Source: Patella vulgata
Lineage: Eukaryota; Mollusca; Gastropoda; Patellidae
Direction of reading: 5' to 3'
Assembly: GCF_932274485.2 (NCBI RefSeq)
Contig: NC_065880.2
Location: 5,123,695 to 5,187,694 of the forward strand
Length of the DNA stretch: 64,000 nt
The translations under genes were made by a program, and so were the position numbers. The notes under the pieces were generated by a model, which saw nothing but the letters and a program-made list of their open reading frames with translations, did not search any database and had not been told where the DNA came from. Of this stretch, positions 45,184-57,154 are shown piece by piece. Within the stretch, counting starts at the first letter, position 1, and each line of letters starts with the position of its first letter.

Positions 45184-45498
45184 ATGAAAGTGAATATTTT
45201 CTGTTATTTAAAAAAAAGTAAAATTTTGAATAAAATAATGGATGTAACTCGTAAAAAAAAGGAGTTTTGTGCAGATCCTTTCAAATGCCAAGACAAACTG
45301 AAGCTAAACGACTTGAGGGATGTGTCTAATGTAATGATTGAGAAATACCCGTCGATGGTAAAAGAAGGTGACTGTGTATGTTCCGCATGTAGGAAAAGAA
45401 TGTCGCAACTGTCGCCTGAGGCGAGTGTAGTGTCGGTGTCGGGCGACGAGCAGGGAAACCGTGAGGTTGCTGTGCCGGACGATGAGCATGAGCGTTGA
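45184..45498 (+). pseudogene. N-terminal fragment of a transposase-like family protein
   Basis: The frame contains MDVTRKKKEFCADPFKC from about 45238, LRDVSNVMIEKYP and CVCSACRKRMSQ. A KKKEFCADPF start followed by a CxxCRK pair is typical of N-terminal exons of an uncharacterised, multi-copy invertebrate family to which the gene at 60.8-63.0 kb also seems to belong. After the stop, another frame continues briefly (ELETELENLNESLEMIPT), so at least one frameshift is present. No catalytic region follows before gene D. It may be an orphan exon left by a transposon. Confidence 0.4.
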
Positions 45499-46100
45499 GT
45501 GAAGGAGCTGGGGATGTAGATTTTATTGAATTAGAGACAGAATTAGAAAATCTAAATGAATCGCTGGAAATGATTCCTACATAGAGGAAGCCTTTGACGA
45601 CACACATGAAGTTAGAGTGAAATTCCTTCCCCCGAGCGGACCCACACAAAGCTGTGTGTTTCCCCAGATGACTGAAAGGTGTCTCCTTGACATCAGCGAC
45701 ATGCTCCTCCAAGTTGATCCCCGAACATCTACTGGCAGGACGTATGAACTGTCAAACATATTGGGTATTTTCTTCGAGTTTTCTTCCTCGGCATAATCGA
45801 AGATAAACGCCACATCCATTAGTAAATAGATAGACCATGCTTTGTCAAAAATAATATATAGCTGTTTTCCTTTTATTGATTTTGTAACATTTAATCAATG
45901 CGCATGATCTGGAACCATTATAAATAACTACTGGACAATCTCCCACTGTGTTAATATAGAAGAAGTGCGGGATGGCGCAAATTTATACACTTGCCACCTT
46001 CTAAGATAGTTACACCATGAGGAGAAAGCATTAGGGGCAACAAATTCTGAATTGTTTTCCCTCCGTGTACTTACTCGTAACGTGATTCTAACGAAAATAT
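45499..46100. other. Spacer before gene D
   Basis: Decayed remainder of the ORF above until about 45600, then unrecognised sequence. Confidence 0.35.
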
Positions 46101-46152
46101 ATTTCAAATTTAATTATAAAAGGAAAACGGATTTTTAGTTTAAAATGTAAAG
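46101..46152 (+). promoter_or_regulatory. Gene D core promoter
   Basis: TATAAAAG at 46115-46122 stands 38 bases before the ATG, within a block conserved with gene B (AAATTTAATTATAAAAGGAA, then TTTTTAGTTTAAAAT). Confidence 0.65.
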
Positions 46153-46440
46153 ATGGCACCGTTGTTAAATCCAATCATACTTTCTCTGATGTGCCATGCG
46201 GTTTATACACATCCATTGGCTGAATTTTCAGAAACCAACATTATTACTGATACGTGCGTGAAAAATGGTTTGCTATTAACCACTGCTCGTTCTAGAATAG
46301 ATTGTGGTACGTCTTGTAGTGTGAATCCTGAATGTCGACGATACATATTTTGTTCTCCTGATTCAACATGTAAATTATTTCAGCATGGCACTGATTGCGT
46401 TGTTGCTGGAGATTCGTCTAGCTGTACTTGTTATAGAAAG
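46153..46440 (+). CDS. Gene D exon 1: signal peptide and PAN/apple-like domain
   Basis: 288 nt ending CTCYRK before GTTAGT, as in B. Keeps the cysteine in TDTCVKNG that B has replaced. Confidence 0.87.
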
Positions 46441-49053
46441 GTTAGTTTTTCACTAATATTTGTTAAACCGAAGGCTGTATTTTCATTTTTTTTTACTTTC
46501 ATTATTGTACGTGAAAGGCGGTATGTATATGTAAGTTTTTATTGTAACCAATTCTTCAAAACGTCTCGGGACGTTGCAGTTTGTTTTTCATTACATAGAA
46601 CTGTGTTTTTATTTAGGCGTAAAGTCCACGAGGTTATTTTTGAGCTAACACATTTAGTCTTTTATTCCAAGCTACGACAAAGTAATTTTGTTATTGTGAG
46701 GCCAACACATTTAGTTTTGTATTCCATGAATTGGCATTGCGTATACCGATCTTTATTCCGTTTGATGACACTACGTGAAAGGGAGATATGCCACGAAATT
46801 AAATTTACGACCGAGCACATTGTACAAGCCAAGACCTAATGCATTTAGAAATATTGAACTCAAACTTCAACAGATCATATGTACACTTGTTTCAAACACC
46901 ATCTGATGTTTGCCGATAAATTTTAATTGTAGAATATTGGACGGAATGCAGATAATACTACCACATGTCCTATCGGATACTACGGCGATAGCTGCCAGAG
47001 TGTTGTCCAAGGTAAGCCTTCAGTTGTTAACATCGGTATTTTGCTTAATTATTGCAGACGAATACATCAAACATGCCTAGAGGAACCGGAATGGCGGAGC
47101 TACGCCTTCAAATCCCCCTGTACACGGAAGCACAGGGCAATTGCCCAACAGCCATTACATTTTTGCCGAATGTTCTGTAACACATATCTTATAGTAAAAA
47201 CAATTCTCCGGACTTGAGAGTTGTGTTATGCATATGCGTACACCAAATTGAATCTTTAGAGGTTGCATTCTGAACTAATATGTTTCATTGGTAACTGAGC
47301 CATAAGAATCAGCTAACCTAAGCATGCTAGTACCAAATTGACCTTGCGTGTGTCGAGTGTCTGTTAAAGACCATTTATCTCTCTGTGTCACTATTTCGCC
47401 CAGTGTTTTGCCACCATTCAGACTTTCTGTCTTAATGTAGTAGACATGGTTCCGGGTTCCAGAAGAACTTTTGGGATCTGTCCGGTTACCTCATACCCGT
47501 CGTGGTGTGTTACAACCCCTATTATAATAACAACTCTTATTGTAATAAAATTTCACTAAACCCCTATTGTAATATCAAACCCTAATGTAATAAATGTAAT
47601 ATCAACCCTTAGTGCAATATATGTAACAAAATGTCCCTTAACCCCTATTGTAATATCAACCCCAATTGTAATATTAAACTGCACAGCATGTTTTGAAATA
47701 ACACAACCGCAAACATGATTAAAAGCCGTTAACGAGTTCGGAGAAATTATTAAAATAGAACGTCAGTCCCTGTTGTAATCATTGATATATAAAAATAAAT
47801 GTGAAATATGTTCTCTGAAAATTCTGTCGTCTGTGGGTTTTGATTATCTTTTCCGTGTGCATATCAGATACAATAATCCTACTGATAACATTTTTTAAAC
47901 CCTTCACTACATTTATTAAAATAGGGGTTGATATACCAGTTCTCCTATATCAAAATGCATAGACTTTTAAGATTTTTCAGAGAAAATACTTAATTAAATA
48001 ACAATGAGTACAGCAGGGGGTGACATTCAGTTATAATAATTTCTTCAAACTGGTTAATGGCTTTTAATCATTTTTTCGGTGGTGTTGTTTCTTCATATTG
48101 TCTGCAGTATAAACGCAAACCAGTACTCCAATATCCTACGAAAATGGTGATCAAAATCCATAGACTTTTCAAATTAGATGTTGACTCTATTGTATGGTAA
48201 AATATATTAATTACAATAGAGGTTAAGTGAAATTTTATTACAATATGGGTTGTTATTACAATCGGGGTTGTACCAATGGAGCGCTTTTCAAAATGACGAA
48301 AGTTGGCGTATAGTTAAATATTCATTCCATCCCGTTCTAGCTCAATGTAAAATTGTTAATCAGTTTCATTTTATATTTGTATCCTCGTTTGTAGACTGTG
48401 AAGAGGCCTTTACAAGAAATATCCAGTCGGAGTTTATTCACAATTACATACTGACTTACATAAAACCAGTGATGTCACCAGCACCGTTCGAAGTGAAATG
48501 CGAGTTGTCATCCGGTGGAAGGACGGAATTATTACAGAGATCAAGTGTCTGTAGCAGTGTAAACTTCAATCGTTCCTTGGTGGAATATGAACAAGGCTTT
48601 GGAAATATCGTCCAGAATTATTGGATTGGTTTCAACCATTTAGTTGATATTATGCAGAACTCCTCCTTGGAATTCCAATTACGTGTCAAATTGTTTAGGT
48701 CCAACTCGACTAAGTGTTATACTTACTATAATGGATTTCAGATCGGCGACAAGACATCGGGGTACAACATTGGTTTTAGCTCCACCAATTCCCCTGTGGA
48801 TGGTTGTGGGGATTCAATGGCTGGAAGTCTGAGTTTAGTTGGAAATCCCTTCTCTACTTATGATGTTGATTACACTGGGGACAATCAATGTGCTAAAAGT
48901 CTTGGGGGTGGCTGGTGGTTCCAGGATAGTCCTAATTGTACTCGGAGCCTTTTAACTGGCTTTTTAAATGGTTCAATGTCAGAAATGTTTTGGATGGACG
49001 ACCTGCGTGGAGAATTTTTAAACAAGGCGATTTTGACCTTATCTAAAAATTAA
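46153..49053 (+). CDS. Gene D: secreted PAN/apple + FReD lectin-like protein (exons 46153-46440, 46933-47011, 48395-49053)
   Basis: Three exons give 341 residues. Residues 1-19 are a signal peptide (MAPLLNPIILSLMCHAVYT), 20-96 a PAN/apple-like domain with nine cysteines, 97-122 the CPIGYYGDSC linker and 123-341 a FReD with seven cysteines. All FReD landmarks are intact: EYEQGFGN, NYWIGF, YNGFQIGDK, DVDYTGDNQCA, GGGWWF. Sequons NSS, NCT and NGS may be glycosylated. With an odd cysteine number in both main domains, an inter-domain disulfide between Cys in TDTC and Cys in SVCSS is possible; gene B lacks both. The role is inferred to be extracellular recognition, as for other molluscan FReD proteins. 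Intron 2 holds a 766-bp inverted-repeat transposon. An open frame runs past exon 1 to 46839 but is intronic by comparison with B. Confidence 0.87.
46933..47011 (+). CDS. Gene D exon 2: CPxGYYxxxC linker
   Basis: 79 nt between 'ttgtag' and GTAAGC; encodes NIGRNADNTTTCPIGYYGDS and so on. Same phase and length as B. Confidence 0.82.
47509..48274. mobile_element. 766-bp terminal-inverted-repeat element in gene D intron 2
   Basis: The left end GTTACAACCCCTATTATAAT and the reverse complement of the right end GGTACAACCCCGATTGTAAT match for about 65 bases, through GTAATAAAATTTCACT and beyond. Subterminal ACCCCTATTGTAAT words repeat several times. The paralogous introns of A and B join the flanks directly ('gtggtg' to 'gcgc(c)ttttc'), so this is an insertion after duplication. 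No transposase inside: a non-autonomous element. Confidence 0.85.
48395..49053 (+). CDS. Gene D exon 3: FReD
   Basis: Opens after tttgtag in phase 1; 218 residues to TAA. An upstream open stretch from 48250 is intron and the transposon edge. Confidence 0.9.
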
Positions 49054-49273
49054 CTGTTTCATTTCATTCAGCTTCCGGGTTATGACTTATAACTGTACAG
49101 GCACGAGTGGAGATTGGGTGGTGAGGACTGTACAGATTATTGAAACCTAGTGTTGCATTCATTCGAACTATGAAAGAAGTCCACTGACTAGCTAATCCAT
49201 TTCATTCAGCGTATTGTTTTTATAACCAAAATTTAAAAAAAAACATAATGAACATATGGAATATTGAAAATCC

Positions 49274-49345
49274 ATTTAACAACAGACAACGAGTTTATGT
49301 AAGTTCTCCCCAAAAATTACATAAACTCGTTGTCTGTTGTTAAAT
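49274..49345. repeat. Perfect hairpin, 29-bp arms
   Basis: ATTTAACAACAGACAACGAG (extended to 29 bases) at 49274-49302 is the exact complement of 49317-49345 across a 14-base loop, 220 bases after gene D stops. It could be a young foldback element or form an RNA structure if transcribed. Confidence 0.85.
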
Positions 49346-49394
49346 CCTATTCAGTTTATTAAATAAATTGTTTTAACTAAGTGGTGCAGGAAGG

Positions 49395-49530
49395 GGTGGG
49401 GGGGCTGAGGTAGGCAGCGCCTAGTTATTCGGATATGATATATAACGTGAGATCCCGTGAACTCGTTGTCGTGCACATAAAAGATCTTTTGACTGCTTGG
49501 ATTCGAAATAAAGAGTAAAGACATAATGTA
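49395..49530 (+). mobile_element. Diverged SINE-A fragment
   Basis: GTCGTGCACATAAAAGATCTT and ATTCGAAATAAAGAGTA resemble the middle of SINE-A. Confidence 0.4.
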
Positions 49531-50021
49531 TGGCGTATGATACTTTCTCTTTATTACAATTAGGTTTTTCCATATATCTAGTTTAGTGAAAAGAAACTCA
49601 CACATTTATAGATGCTTTGTTTCAAGTTAAAAATTTATTAGGAATTTAGCCCCAAATTTAATCTGAACTAAAGGTTTACAGATATATTAGTCGCAATAAT
49701 GGTTTGAGAGATCTTATTAACCATCCCCCTCCCCAAGATTCGGTGAACCGTCCTTTTTTTCTGGCAATGTATAATTGTATGAGTGGGTAATTAATTAAAA
49801 ATCAACAACCACCACAGCTTTGTGTAAAACTCGTTTTATTTAATGATTGATTTATTCAGAAAATTAAGATGACCGAGACAATTTTCGGGCCAATAGCCTT
49901 AAACCCCCAACTGAGATCGGCTCCCTACGCCCATGTAGCCTCTTACCTGCTGTTCAATCCGATTCAGCTTACTGAATCAAAAATTGTTTAAAATATTGTT
50001 TTCCCGAACGACTGGGCATTG

Positions 50022-50355
50022 TCCTCACGTGGCTAAGTGGGTAAACGCTGGCTCGCTAGCCTGGAGGTCGGTTGTTCGATCTCTGCATTGGCCGACAAAG
50101 TTCATTCAAATTTTCCGGCGTGGTTTCCCCTTGCCAGTGATGCAGGATGGAGGGCCTGACAAGGTCCCGGGTACACATTGGGGTGTATGTTAAAGATCCC
50201 TTGGCAGTTGGAATTTGATATAAGAGTAGGCCGTAGCGCCACTGCCCGGGCAAAATTTCCCTCATAGCACACTGTAGGGCGTATGCCCGTCTTCATTAGC
50301 ACAGTTTAGGAGTAGGACGTTAAACCCCATTTCATTTTATTTTCATTTCATTTCA
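50022..50355 (+). mobile_element. SINE-A, complete copy, + orientation
   Basis: A box TGGCTAAGTGGG, B box TTGTTCGATCTCTGC, CCGGCGTGGTTTCCCC, CCTTGGCAGTTGGAATTTGA, CATAGCACACTGTAGGGCG, TTAAACCCCATTTC and a TTTCATTT-rich end. This copy gives the family's reading direction. Confidence 0.9.
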
Positions 50356-51186
50356 AGTAAACAATGTGTATGCATTTCAAAAATATTGGTTGATTACTTT
50401 GGTTCCTTAAGCGTCCACAAAGATTTTCAAAATGATCCAAGGACAAATTCTTTTAAAGGATTTGCGTTACAAGAGAACGAATTTCGGCGTTTTGGCGTTA
50501 TCCCCCTTCTTAAGACCTTGTGAACGCGACCGCATTTGGATGAGAGAATGAGCACTGCCTCTAGCGAAATGATAATGGTCAATAAAATTAGATTTATATC
50601 GAATAATATTGTATTTAATTGATCTGTGCACCTTTGCTTTCTAATTTGTTTATGATTTCTTACGAATTCGATCATATACAGGCACTCGTAAATACAAACG
50701 ATTAGTCAGACGTTTTAATTTCACTGAATAATCCTAAAATTTTTAATTATGTAGAATTCATATATTCTGGTGAGCCCGAAATTAAAAATCTACTGATAGT
50801 GCCCATTACGCTTCCTACTTGGATCTGCGTCTCGATTTTGACAATTGTCATAAAATGTGTGTTCAATTGCACGATAAACGTGATGACTTTGACATTCCGA
50901 TTGTAAACATTCCATTTATAAGTAGTAACATTCCAATATCACCAGTATGTGTCTCAGCTACTTCGATACGCGAGGCCTTGTTTCTTTTATTCTGATTTTT
51001 TAAGAAGAATGAGGCATTTGTCATCTAAGCCTCAACTACAGGGATACCTGCCCCCTAAACTTACAAAAACATTTAAAAACATTTATGGCGTCATATTGAC
51101 TTGATTAGTAAATATAGCATGTCTCTTTCGGCTATTATTCTAGAAATATTTAATTAAAGCGTATACTTTCTTCCTGATTATGTCTC
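50356..51186. other. Spacer; no gene recognised
   Basis: AT-rich unique sequence without a supported feature. Confidence 0.4.
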
Positions 51187-51198
51187 CTACACCTGTTA

Positions 51199-51476
51199 GG
51201 GGGGTTGGATGGCTGAATGGTTAGCGTGCGCGTGCTGTATCATAAAGTCTGTCATTGAGTCGACTGGCGTGGTTTCGAATCCCCGGTTGTACGTGACAAG
51301 GAGTAGGGTCGCCTGTCCAACCTCGTGGGTTTTCTCCGGGTCCTCCGGTTTCCTCCCACTGCTAAAGACCCCTATGCGCAAGCGAATTATTGAAATAAAA
51401 ATTAAAAAAACATATATTAGTCCCGAAATGACCTAGTTTGTGTCGAGTGGGGGTTAAACCCCATTCCTCTCTCTCT
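51199..51476 (+). mobile_element. SINE-B with perfect 12-bp target-site duplication
   Basis: CTACACCTGTTA at 51187-51198 and 51477-51488 frames the element exactly. A box TGGCTGAATGG, B box GGTTTCGAATCC, body with GGTCCTCCGGTTTCCTCCC, tail ending in (TC)n. The clean ends point to a young insertion. Confidence 0.93.
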
Positions 51477-51639
51477 CTACACCTGTTAACTCTGTTCATC
51501 ATGTGCATTTTGCATTTGAAAGTCCAATGGCCAATCACACCACTAGTTTACCAAGATTTCGTCTAATGGTTTGGATGCAGCTATGGCGGGTGTTGCGCAA
51601 GGCAGTGTAATCTTACTCTTACCCACACCTGTTACCACT

Positions 51640-52115
51640 GTTCGTTGTGTATTTTGTACATGGTGAACAAAAGTTTCTTTATTATATAACAAATTCCATA
51701 TCTGGTGAATAACGAACAACAATCCAGCTCGGTGTTCGTTATTCTTCAAAACTGAACAACAAACCAGTTCGTTGCTCGTTATTCGTGAATACCCAACAAC
51801 AAACCTGCTCGTTGTTCAGGTAAAAAGACAGGTTGTTAGAATCTTTTTCCCAAGACTTTGAAGATTTATGAACCTATGAGGCTAATAAAAACCTGGCGTA
51901 TTCCCTATAAAAGTGCCTTTATTATATTACTAATTCCATATCTGGTGAATAAGGAACAACACACCAGCTCGTTGTTCGTTATTCTCGAATACCGAACAAC
52001 ATACTGCTCATTGTTTGGTATTCGCGAATACCAAACAACAACCTAGCTCGCTGTTCATTATTCGCGAATACCGAACAACGAGCTGGTGTGTTGTTCCTTA
52101 TTCGCGAATACCGAA
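51640..52115. repeat. Palindromic tandem repeats built on GTTCG-TATTCGCGAATACCGAAC
   Basis: Eight or so units of 40-50 bp each carry the inverted pair GTTCGTTATTCGCGAAT and ACCGAACAAC around a CGCG centre, plus CAGCTCGTT. A larger duplication of about 240 bp is visible: TTTATTATAT-A-AATTCCATATCTGGTGAATAA occurs at about 51680 and 51918. The array could fold into multiple cruciforms. Confidence 0.8.
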
Positions 52116-53180
52116 CAACGAACCACAAGCTAACTTCAAATCGCCAAATGATTCATAGTCTGTAATTATTATAACAACAAATTAAAGTTAGTTTTTGAAA
52201 TCAGTACAGGGTGTCTATGTTTCATTGTTGTTTCCCTAAGTAAGTAGTAAATCCATCGATAGACAACACATTAACCCTACACCTGATGTATAACAAACCT
52301 TCCTAAATACTTATATTTTCTCTTTTTAACTTTTAGATGAATCTGGTCGCACAAATAACAAACTTATATATAATCGATAATCAAAGTGGGGTCTATACAC
52401 AGAGTTATATGCATTACATTAAGCTAAAGCAATATGCCTTTGATAGTTAAAATTAGTTTTTGAATATTAGGACAATGAAAGAGTATGTGTGTTATGGAGA
52501 TAAACTGATAAGAAACATCCCTTAGGCAATGTTGATACAAACGGTAGAAAAGACCAGCTAAGTTACAACAATTGATTTTATAGACAGTAAACATAATTAA
52601 GAATTTCCTATTATTTTTATTTTGTATTTCAAGTAATCGATGTTATGGAACAGTCAGGTAGGACCATACATAATGTACGTGACAATCTGAATAAAACACA
52701 GATCCTGTTTCGTTTTGTTTTTTATACTTCAAAATGTCGTTTTACTCGAGATGTACAGAACTGTGGGTTAACCACTCGAAGCCTTTAATCAAATGTATGA
52801 CCACTGGCACGACCTTCTACTACATTAGGTTAGATCTTCATACAGTGTAGGCTATCGAAAGTGTAAAAAAAACGAAATATAGATCTGTATTTTAATCAGT
52901 TTGTGTACGTGATAAACCCAGGAGATTTTAAAAACACTGATAGTCTATAAATGAAATAAAATGTTGAGCAAATTGTAAGATTTCCTGTAGGAAATTTATA
53001 AAGAATACGAAACATTAGTGAAGTAGTATCGGATTGATTAAAGTAAGTGTAATTTTCTAAGTGCATTAAAACATACCACTTACACTGTTGCCTGGCTCTC
53101 CCCCAAGCGACACACAAATCAAGACATAAACATATCCGACCTACTGCAGATGAATATGTTAAATGTGGATATATAACCAT
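52116..53180. other. Spacer; no gene recognised
   Basis: AT-rich unique sequence; the open frame at 52896-53180 (-) has no recognisable domain. Confidence 0.4.
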
Positions 53181-53187
53181 AATAGAA

Positions 53188-53530
53188 AGGGGTGTAACGT
53201 CGTATTTCTCGGTACTAACTGGGCTAATGCAGAATGATAGTCGTAAACACTAAACTGGTCAACAGAACTGGAATCGATTTTTACAGCAGTGTGCTACAGG
53301 GAAGATTTTCTAGGACAGCAGCACTATGGTCTACACTTATTTCAATTTCATGTTGTCTAGGGTTTTTTTTAAGGTTCACACCAATTTTATACACAGAACC
53401 TCGGTTATTCCTTGTCGTCTATACGGCCGTACGTCCTACTCACAGTGGGAACCAAGTCTGAAAATCCCGATGAACTGTATTGACCAACACCGGGTTCCAA
53501 TACTGGACCCGAGGTTTACCAAGCTATAGT
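53188..53530 (-). mobile_element. Old diverged SINE-A copy, reverse orientation
   Basis: Keeps the order of SINE-A landmarks on the minus strand (GGTTACACC-like tail end, GCCCAGTT, CTGTAGCACACTG variant, B-box remnant GGTCCAGTATTGG) with many substitutions. Confidence 0.6.
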
Positions 53531-53748
53531 TGGACCTTTGTTGTTTCTTTTTTGTAAACAATATTTTATTTCAATAAGAGATGAAACCGGACTGAGGAAC
53601 AGACATAGCCTGTATCACCACTCTTCTTATACAAAGAATATAAAACATATAATAAACAGGTCTGCTATTTGTCCCGGTATACCTTTTATCTTTTCATCGT
53701 TTACCGTGAAATAAAGTAGTGCAGCTTTACGGTTGTGCTAATATTTCT

Positions 53749-53750
<2 letters not shown>

Positions 53751-53783
<33 letters not shown>
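53751..53783. repeat. (AT)n microsatellite
   Basis: About 16 AT dinucleotides. Confidence 0.95.
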
Positions 53784-53788
<5 letters not shown>

Positions 53789-54271
53789 TATATATTATAC
53801 AATAATGGCGAAAAAACCTATAAAGTGAATAAGTTATATACACACTATTTATAACAAATGAAAAAAAAAATGTGATATTTTATAACATGATTTGAAACTG
53901 ATATGAAAATAAAATCAAAATATAGAAACGTCTGTTTACATCAAAGTATTCATGTACTAATGTAAAGATATTATTGGTTGTAGCCTGTGCCAAATAGGAG
54001 TGATTTAATTGGTTGTTGATGTAATGGTAAAATATTTATTGTGCTTATTCGTCGTACTTGCTAAGCCGCCTTGGCTCCCGTGATCAACAGTCAATGGTAT
54101 CAATAAATACGTGGTCAGCTAGTCATGGGCCTGGTCCTTGGATTGTCCATGAAAAGGGTTGGGGCTGTTTTCTTATTGTAATGTTAGTACAGTTTGGAAT
54201 TCGCATGGCCAGTATCAAGTTAACTGTTCCTTTAAGCTCATGGTTACTTATACATACATTATGCAAGAGAT

Positions 54272-54530
54272 CAATGGTTAGCACGTGCGCACTGCATCAT
54301 AACGTCTGTCATTGAGTCGACTGGCGTGGTTTCGAATCCTAGGTTGTACGTGGTAAGGAGTAGGGTCGCCTGTCCAACCTCGTGGGTTTTCTCCGGGTCC
54401 TCTGGTTTCCTCCCACTGCTAAAGACCCATACGCGCAAGTGAATTATTGAAATAAAATTGAACCATAGTTTAGTCCAGAAATGACCTAGTTTGTGTCGAG
54501 TGGACGTTAAACCCCATCTCTCTCTCTCCA
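54272..54530 (+). mobile_element. SINE-B, slightly 5'-truncated
   Basis: Begins within the A box (CAATGGTTAGCACG), then B box GGTTTCGAATCC, the GGGTTTTCTCCGGGTCCTC body and a CCATCTCTCTCTC tail. Confidence 0.8.
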
Positions 54531-55869
54531 GAATGAAGAAGCGGTGTTGCGTCTCGACTATTTATGAGAGACTTTTTAAGGGTTCGTTCCAGCCTAGCAC
54601 ATCGATCGGAAGAACTAACAAAGTCTTGTGTAGGTAAAATTAAACATCCTTATTTGGATCAAATTATAATTTAGATACATCGCATTAAGGGGGGATAATT
54701 TGGGTGAGACACCAACCCTGTGGATAAATTTCTGGGTATGGAAATAGGAATTAGGTAAATAAATACAATTGCCTATTTGAACACGGTACTGCACAATAAA
54801 TTTTCAGTATTTACACGCAAGATCTCATTAAAGGATTGTCAATTTTCTATAAATTTATGTGTTGCGTGTACAATAGGCCTATATAGTTATTTTCAGGTAC
54901 CGTAAAGGTACCAGAATCCCTGATAGAATGATATAAATTTCAATTATATTTGTAAGAGACGCTTTCAATTATATCCGTCGTTCACCTTTAGATCATTTTG
55001 GCGACGGTTAGTCTTTCTGAGCCAGCTGCTTGGTTGGCTACTCCCACACCTCTACATAGTAGTGAACCATCCACAGAACTATCGGATAGAGCCGGACAAC
55101 TCCACCACAGTAACCCGCTCTATCCGGAGATCCAGGTCACTACAGGAGTTTTAGTTTTTGATTAGTGTAGTCTGTGTAGATAATCGATCAATTCTCTTAC
55201 ACATACCACGCTAATTTCATAAACACTGCATTACTTAATTGATACTAAAACATACAGTTTAAATAAAAACAAAGTTCCAAATAGAAAAAAAATATAATGT
55301 AGAAGAGTCACTGGTGTTTAATTTTGTGATGAGCGCAGTGTCGATCGATTAATTCTCGCAAACATTGGTTAATTTTATAATTACTTCGTTGACAGTAAAA
55401 ACACAGCTTAGATAAAATAAAGTTCCAATAAGGCAGATTAGTTGGTGGACATTGTTTACTAATTTGCCAAAGGTTAGGGGATGCGGATATCTTAAAAACA
55501 AAATAACATTTTATAAGACAGATTAGTTGATGAGCATTGTTTACTAATTTGCTAAAGGTTAGGGAATGCAGATATCGTAAAAAAAAATAACCCTTTTCTT
55601 AGGGTAGATTAGTTGATGAGCATTGTGTATTGATTTAATGAAATTAGAAGAAAGATATATATATTTTTTTAAAAGTTAAACTCTTGTTAGGTAGCTCGGG
55701 GTAAATTGAACCCAAAATGATAGTATCGATGCCATCAACCTTTACCTTGTTTAGAACAAAAATAAACGAAGGTATAGGTTAATTTATTTGGAATATCGGG
55801 CTGCTTATGGTATATGCAATTGATCAAGAACAGTTCGTTAGTCATAATGTTTGAGTGCCATTTAGCGAT
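54531..55869. other. Spacer with direct repeats; no gene recognised
   Basis: Three related units of about 90-100 bp at 55430-55640 share AGATTAGTTG(A/G)TG-(A/G)CATTGT and TTTGC(C/T)AAAGGTTAGGG. A hairpin with CGGATAGAGC arms lies at about 55082-55127, flanked by GTAGTGA and TCACTAC. Confidence 0.5.
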
Positions 55870-56057
55870 CGGGAAACACATTAATAGAACACAGTTTTTT
55901 TTATAGGATACAATCACTTGTTTTATTCTAAATTTCGCCAGGCATACCCTTATGGTTATCAAGCACAGTAACAATAACGCTAACAGGTTACTTGTCGAAA
56001 CTTATTGCTTTTAGAATAAAACTAGTGATTGTATCCCATAAAAACTGTTCTGTTAAT
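55870..56057. mobile_element. Fold-back (inverted-repeat) element
   Basis: Arms of about 45 bp: TTAATAGAACACAGTTTTTT then GGATACAATCAC and GTTTTATTCTAAA on the left, and their complement at 56008-56057, around about 80 bases of loop that includes CTTATGGTTATCAAGCACAG. Related fragments occur at 1915-2010 and 3000-3135. Confidence 0.75.
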
Positions 56058-56280
56058 TCGTAAGCTATATGGAACCCCAAGTTTTATGATTAATTCAGAC
56101 AGTCATATCGAGAAATCTCTTTTTTGGGGGGGTACAGTTGGTTATTGAGCAGTGTGTGACACGGAATGGAAACATTTTTGTATGATTAACGACAATCGTC
56201 AATGGCCTTGGTGAAACCGAAGGAGGCGCCGGGTTTTTTCGGCCTCCCGTCTTTCTTTTTTTGTATTCCGGAAAGTTGTT

Positions 56281-56740
56281 TTAAAGGAGCTAAATCGCTA
56301 ACATTTAGGACCTAGAAATTCACAAAAGTGGGTCGCAACGCATATAATACTGTAATATGAATGTATATAAACTGATTTACATTTAATGGTTTCCGTTTTT
56401 ACTCCAATTTCAAATCAGTTATGTTCGGCGAAATAAGTCAGCAATCTCAATCGAGTGCAAATTTCTAGCGTCTAGTTATTCTAGTCTACATAACTCCATT
56501 TCATTTGGTGCAATGTGTCTAGCCTTGTCCCTCAATACAACTGGGGCTGAAGCGCATTATGGTACACGATTCGTGTACCAATGTTAAAAAATGTATTTTA
56601 TCTTAAATATCGGATATCAGAAGCTCATCTTTTCCCGGTAAGTTTACATCATCAATGTTGATTTAAATTGACCAATAATTCGTGTTTTCGATGTCGAAGA
56701 TTTTGGAGGATTTTGAGTTACGGACTTAGGTCCTTTAAAT
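56281..56740 (+). mobile_element. Dispersed repeat R6, copy 2
   Basis: Full-length match to 32058-32560. It lies about 410 bases upstream of gene E and so may contribute to or disturb its regulatory region. Confidence 0.7.
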
Positions 56741-57154
56741 TAATCGTTGACATACTTTATTGCGAACAGACTTTAGACATTGTACTTAGTCATAGCTTCA
56801 TGTTATTTTGGAAATACTGTCCACGTTACTGGTGCCTGTGTTCCAGTGCCGTTCGATTTTCTCCACTCTTTTTGCATTGAGCAAATAAATATCAATATAT
56901 TAAATGTTCGTAATATAGATTAGTTTAATGTATCACGGGGTCTTTGTTTATAACAAAATATTGAGGCCCATTAAATATGTAGCGTGTATGCATAACAAAC
57001 ATCCCAATTGCTGTTGATATAACTGAAAAAACAAAACTATAATTGACTATTTAATTGGCCCGTGTTTCAGAGGCTGGATAGTTGTTCATTCGGATGGGAT
57101 GCTGGAATGACAATTTAGTGAAATATATTTACAGAGAAAATTAAATTGTAAAAT

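Noticed and set aside
45326-45819. Minus-strand frames of 80-128 codons
   Set aside because: They are shadows of the + strand transposase-like fragment and its flank.
46441-46839. Open frame continuing 130 codons past gene D exon 1
   Set aside because: A conserved GTTAGT donor at 46441 and comparison with gene B show this is intron 1.
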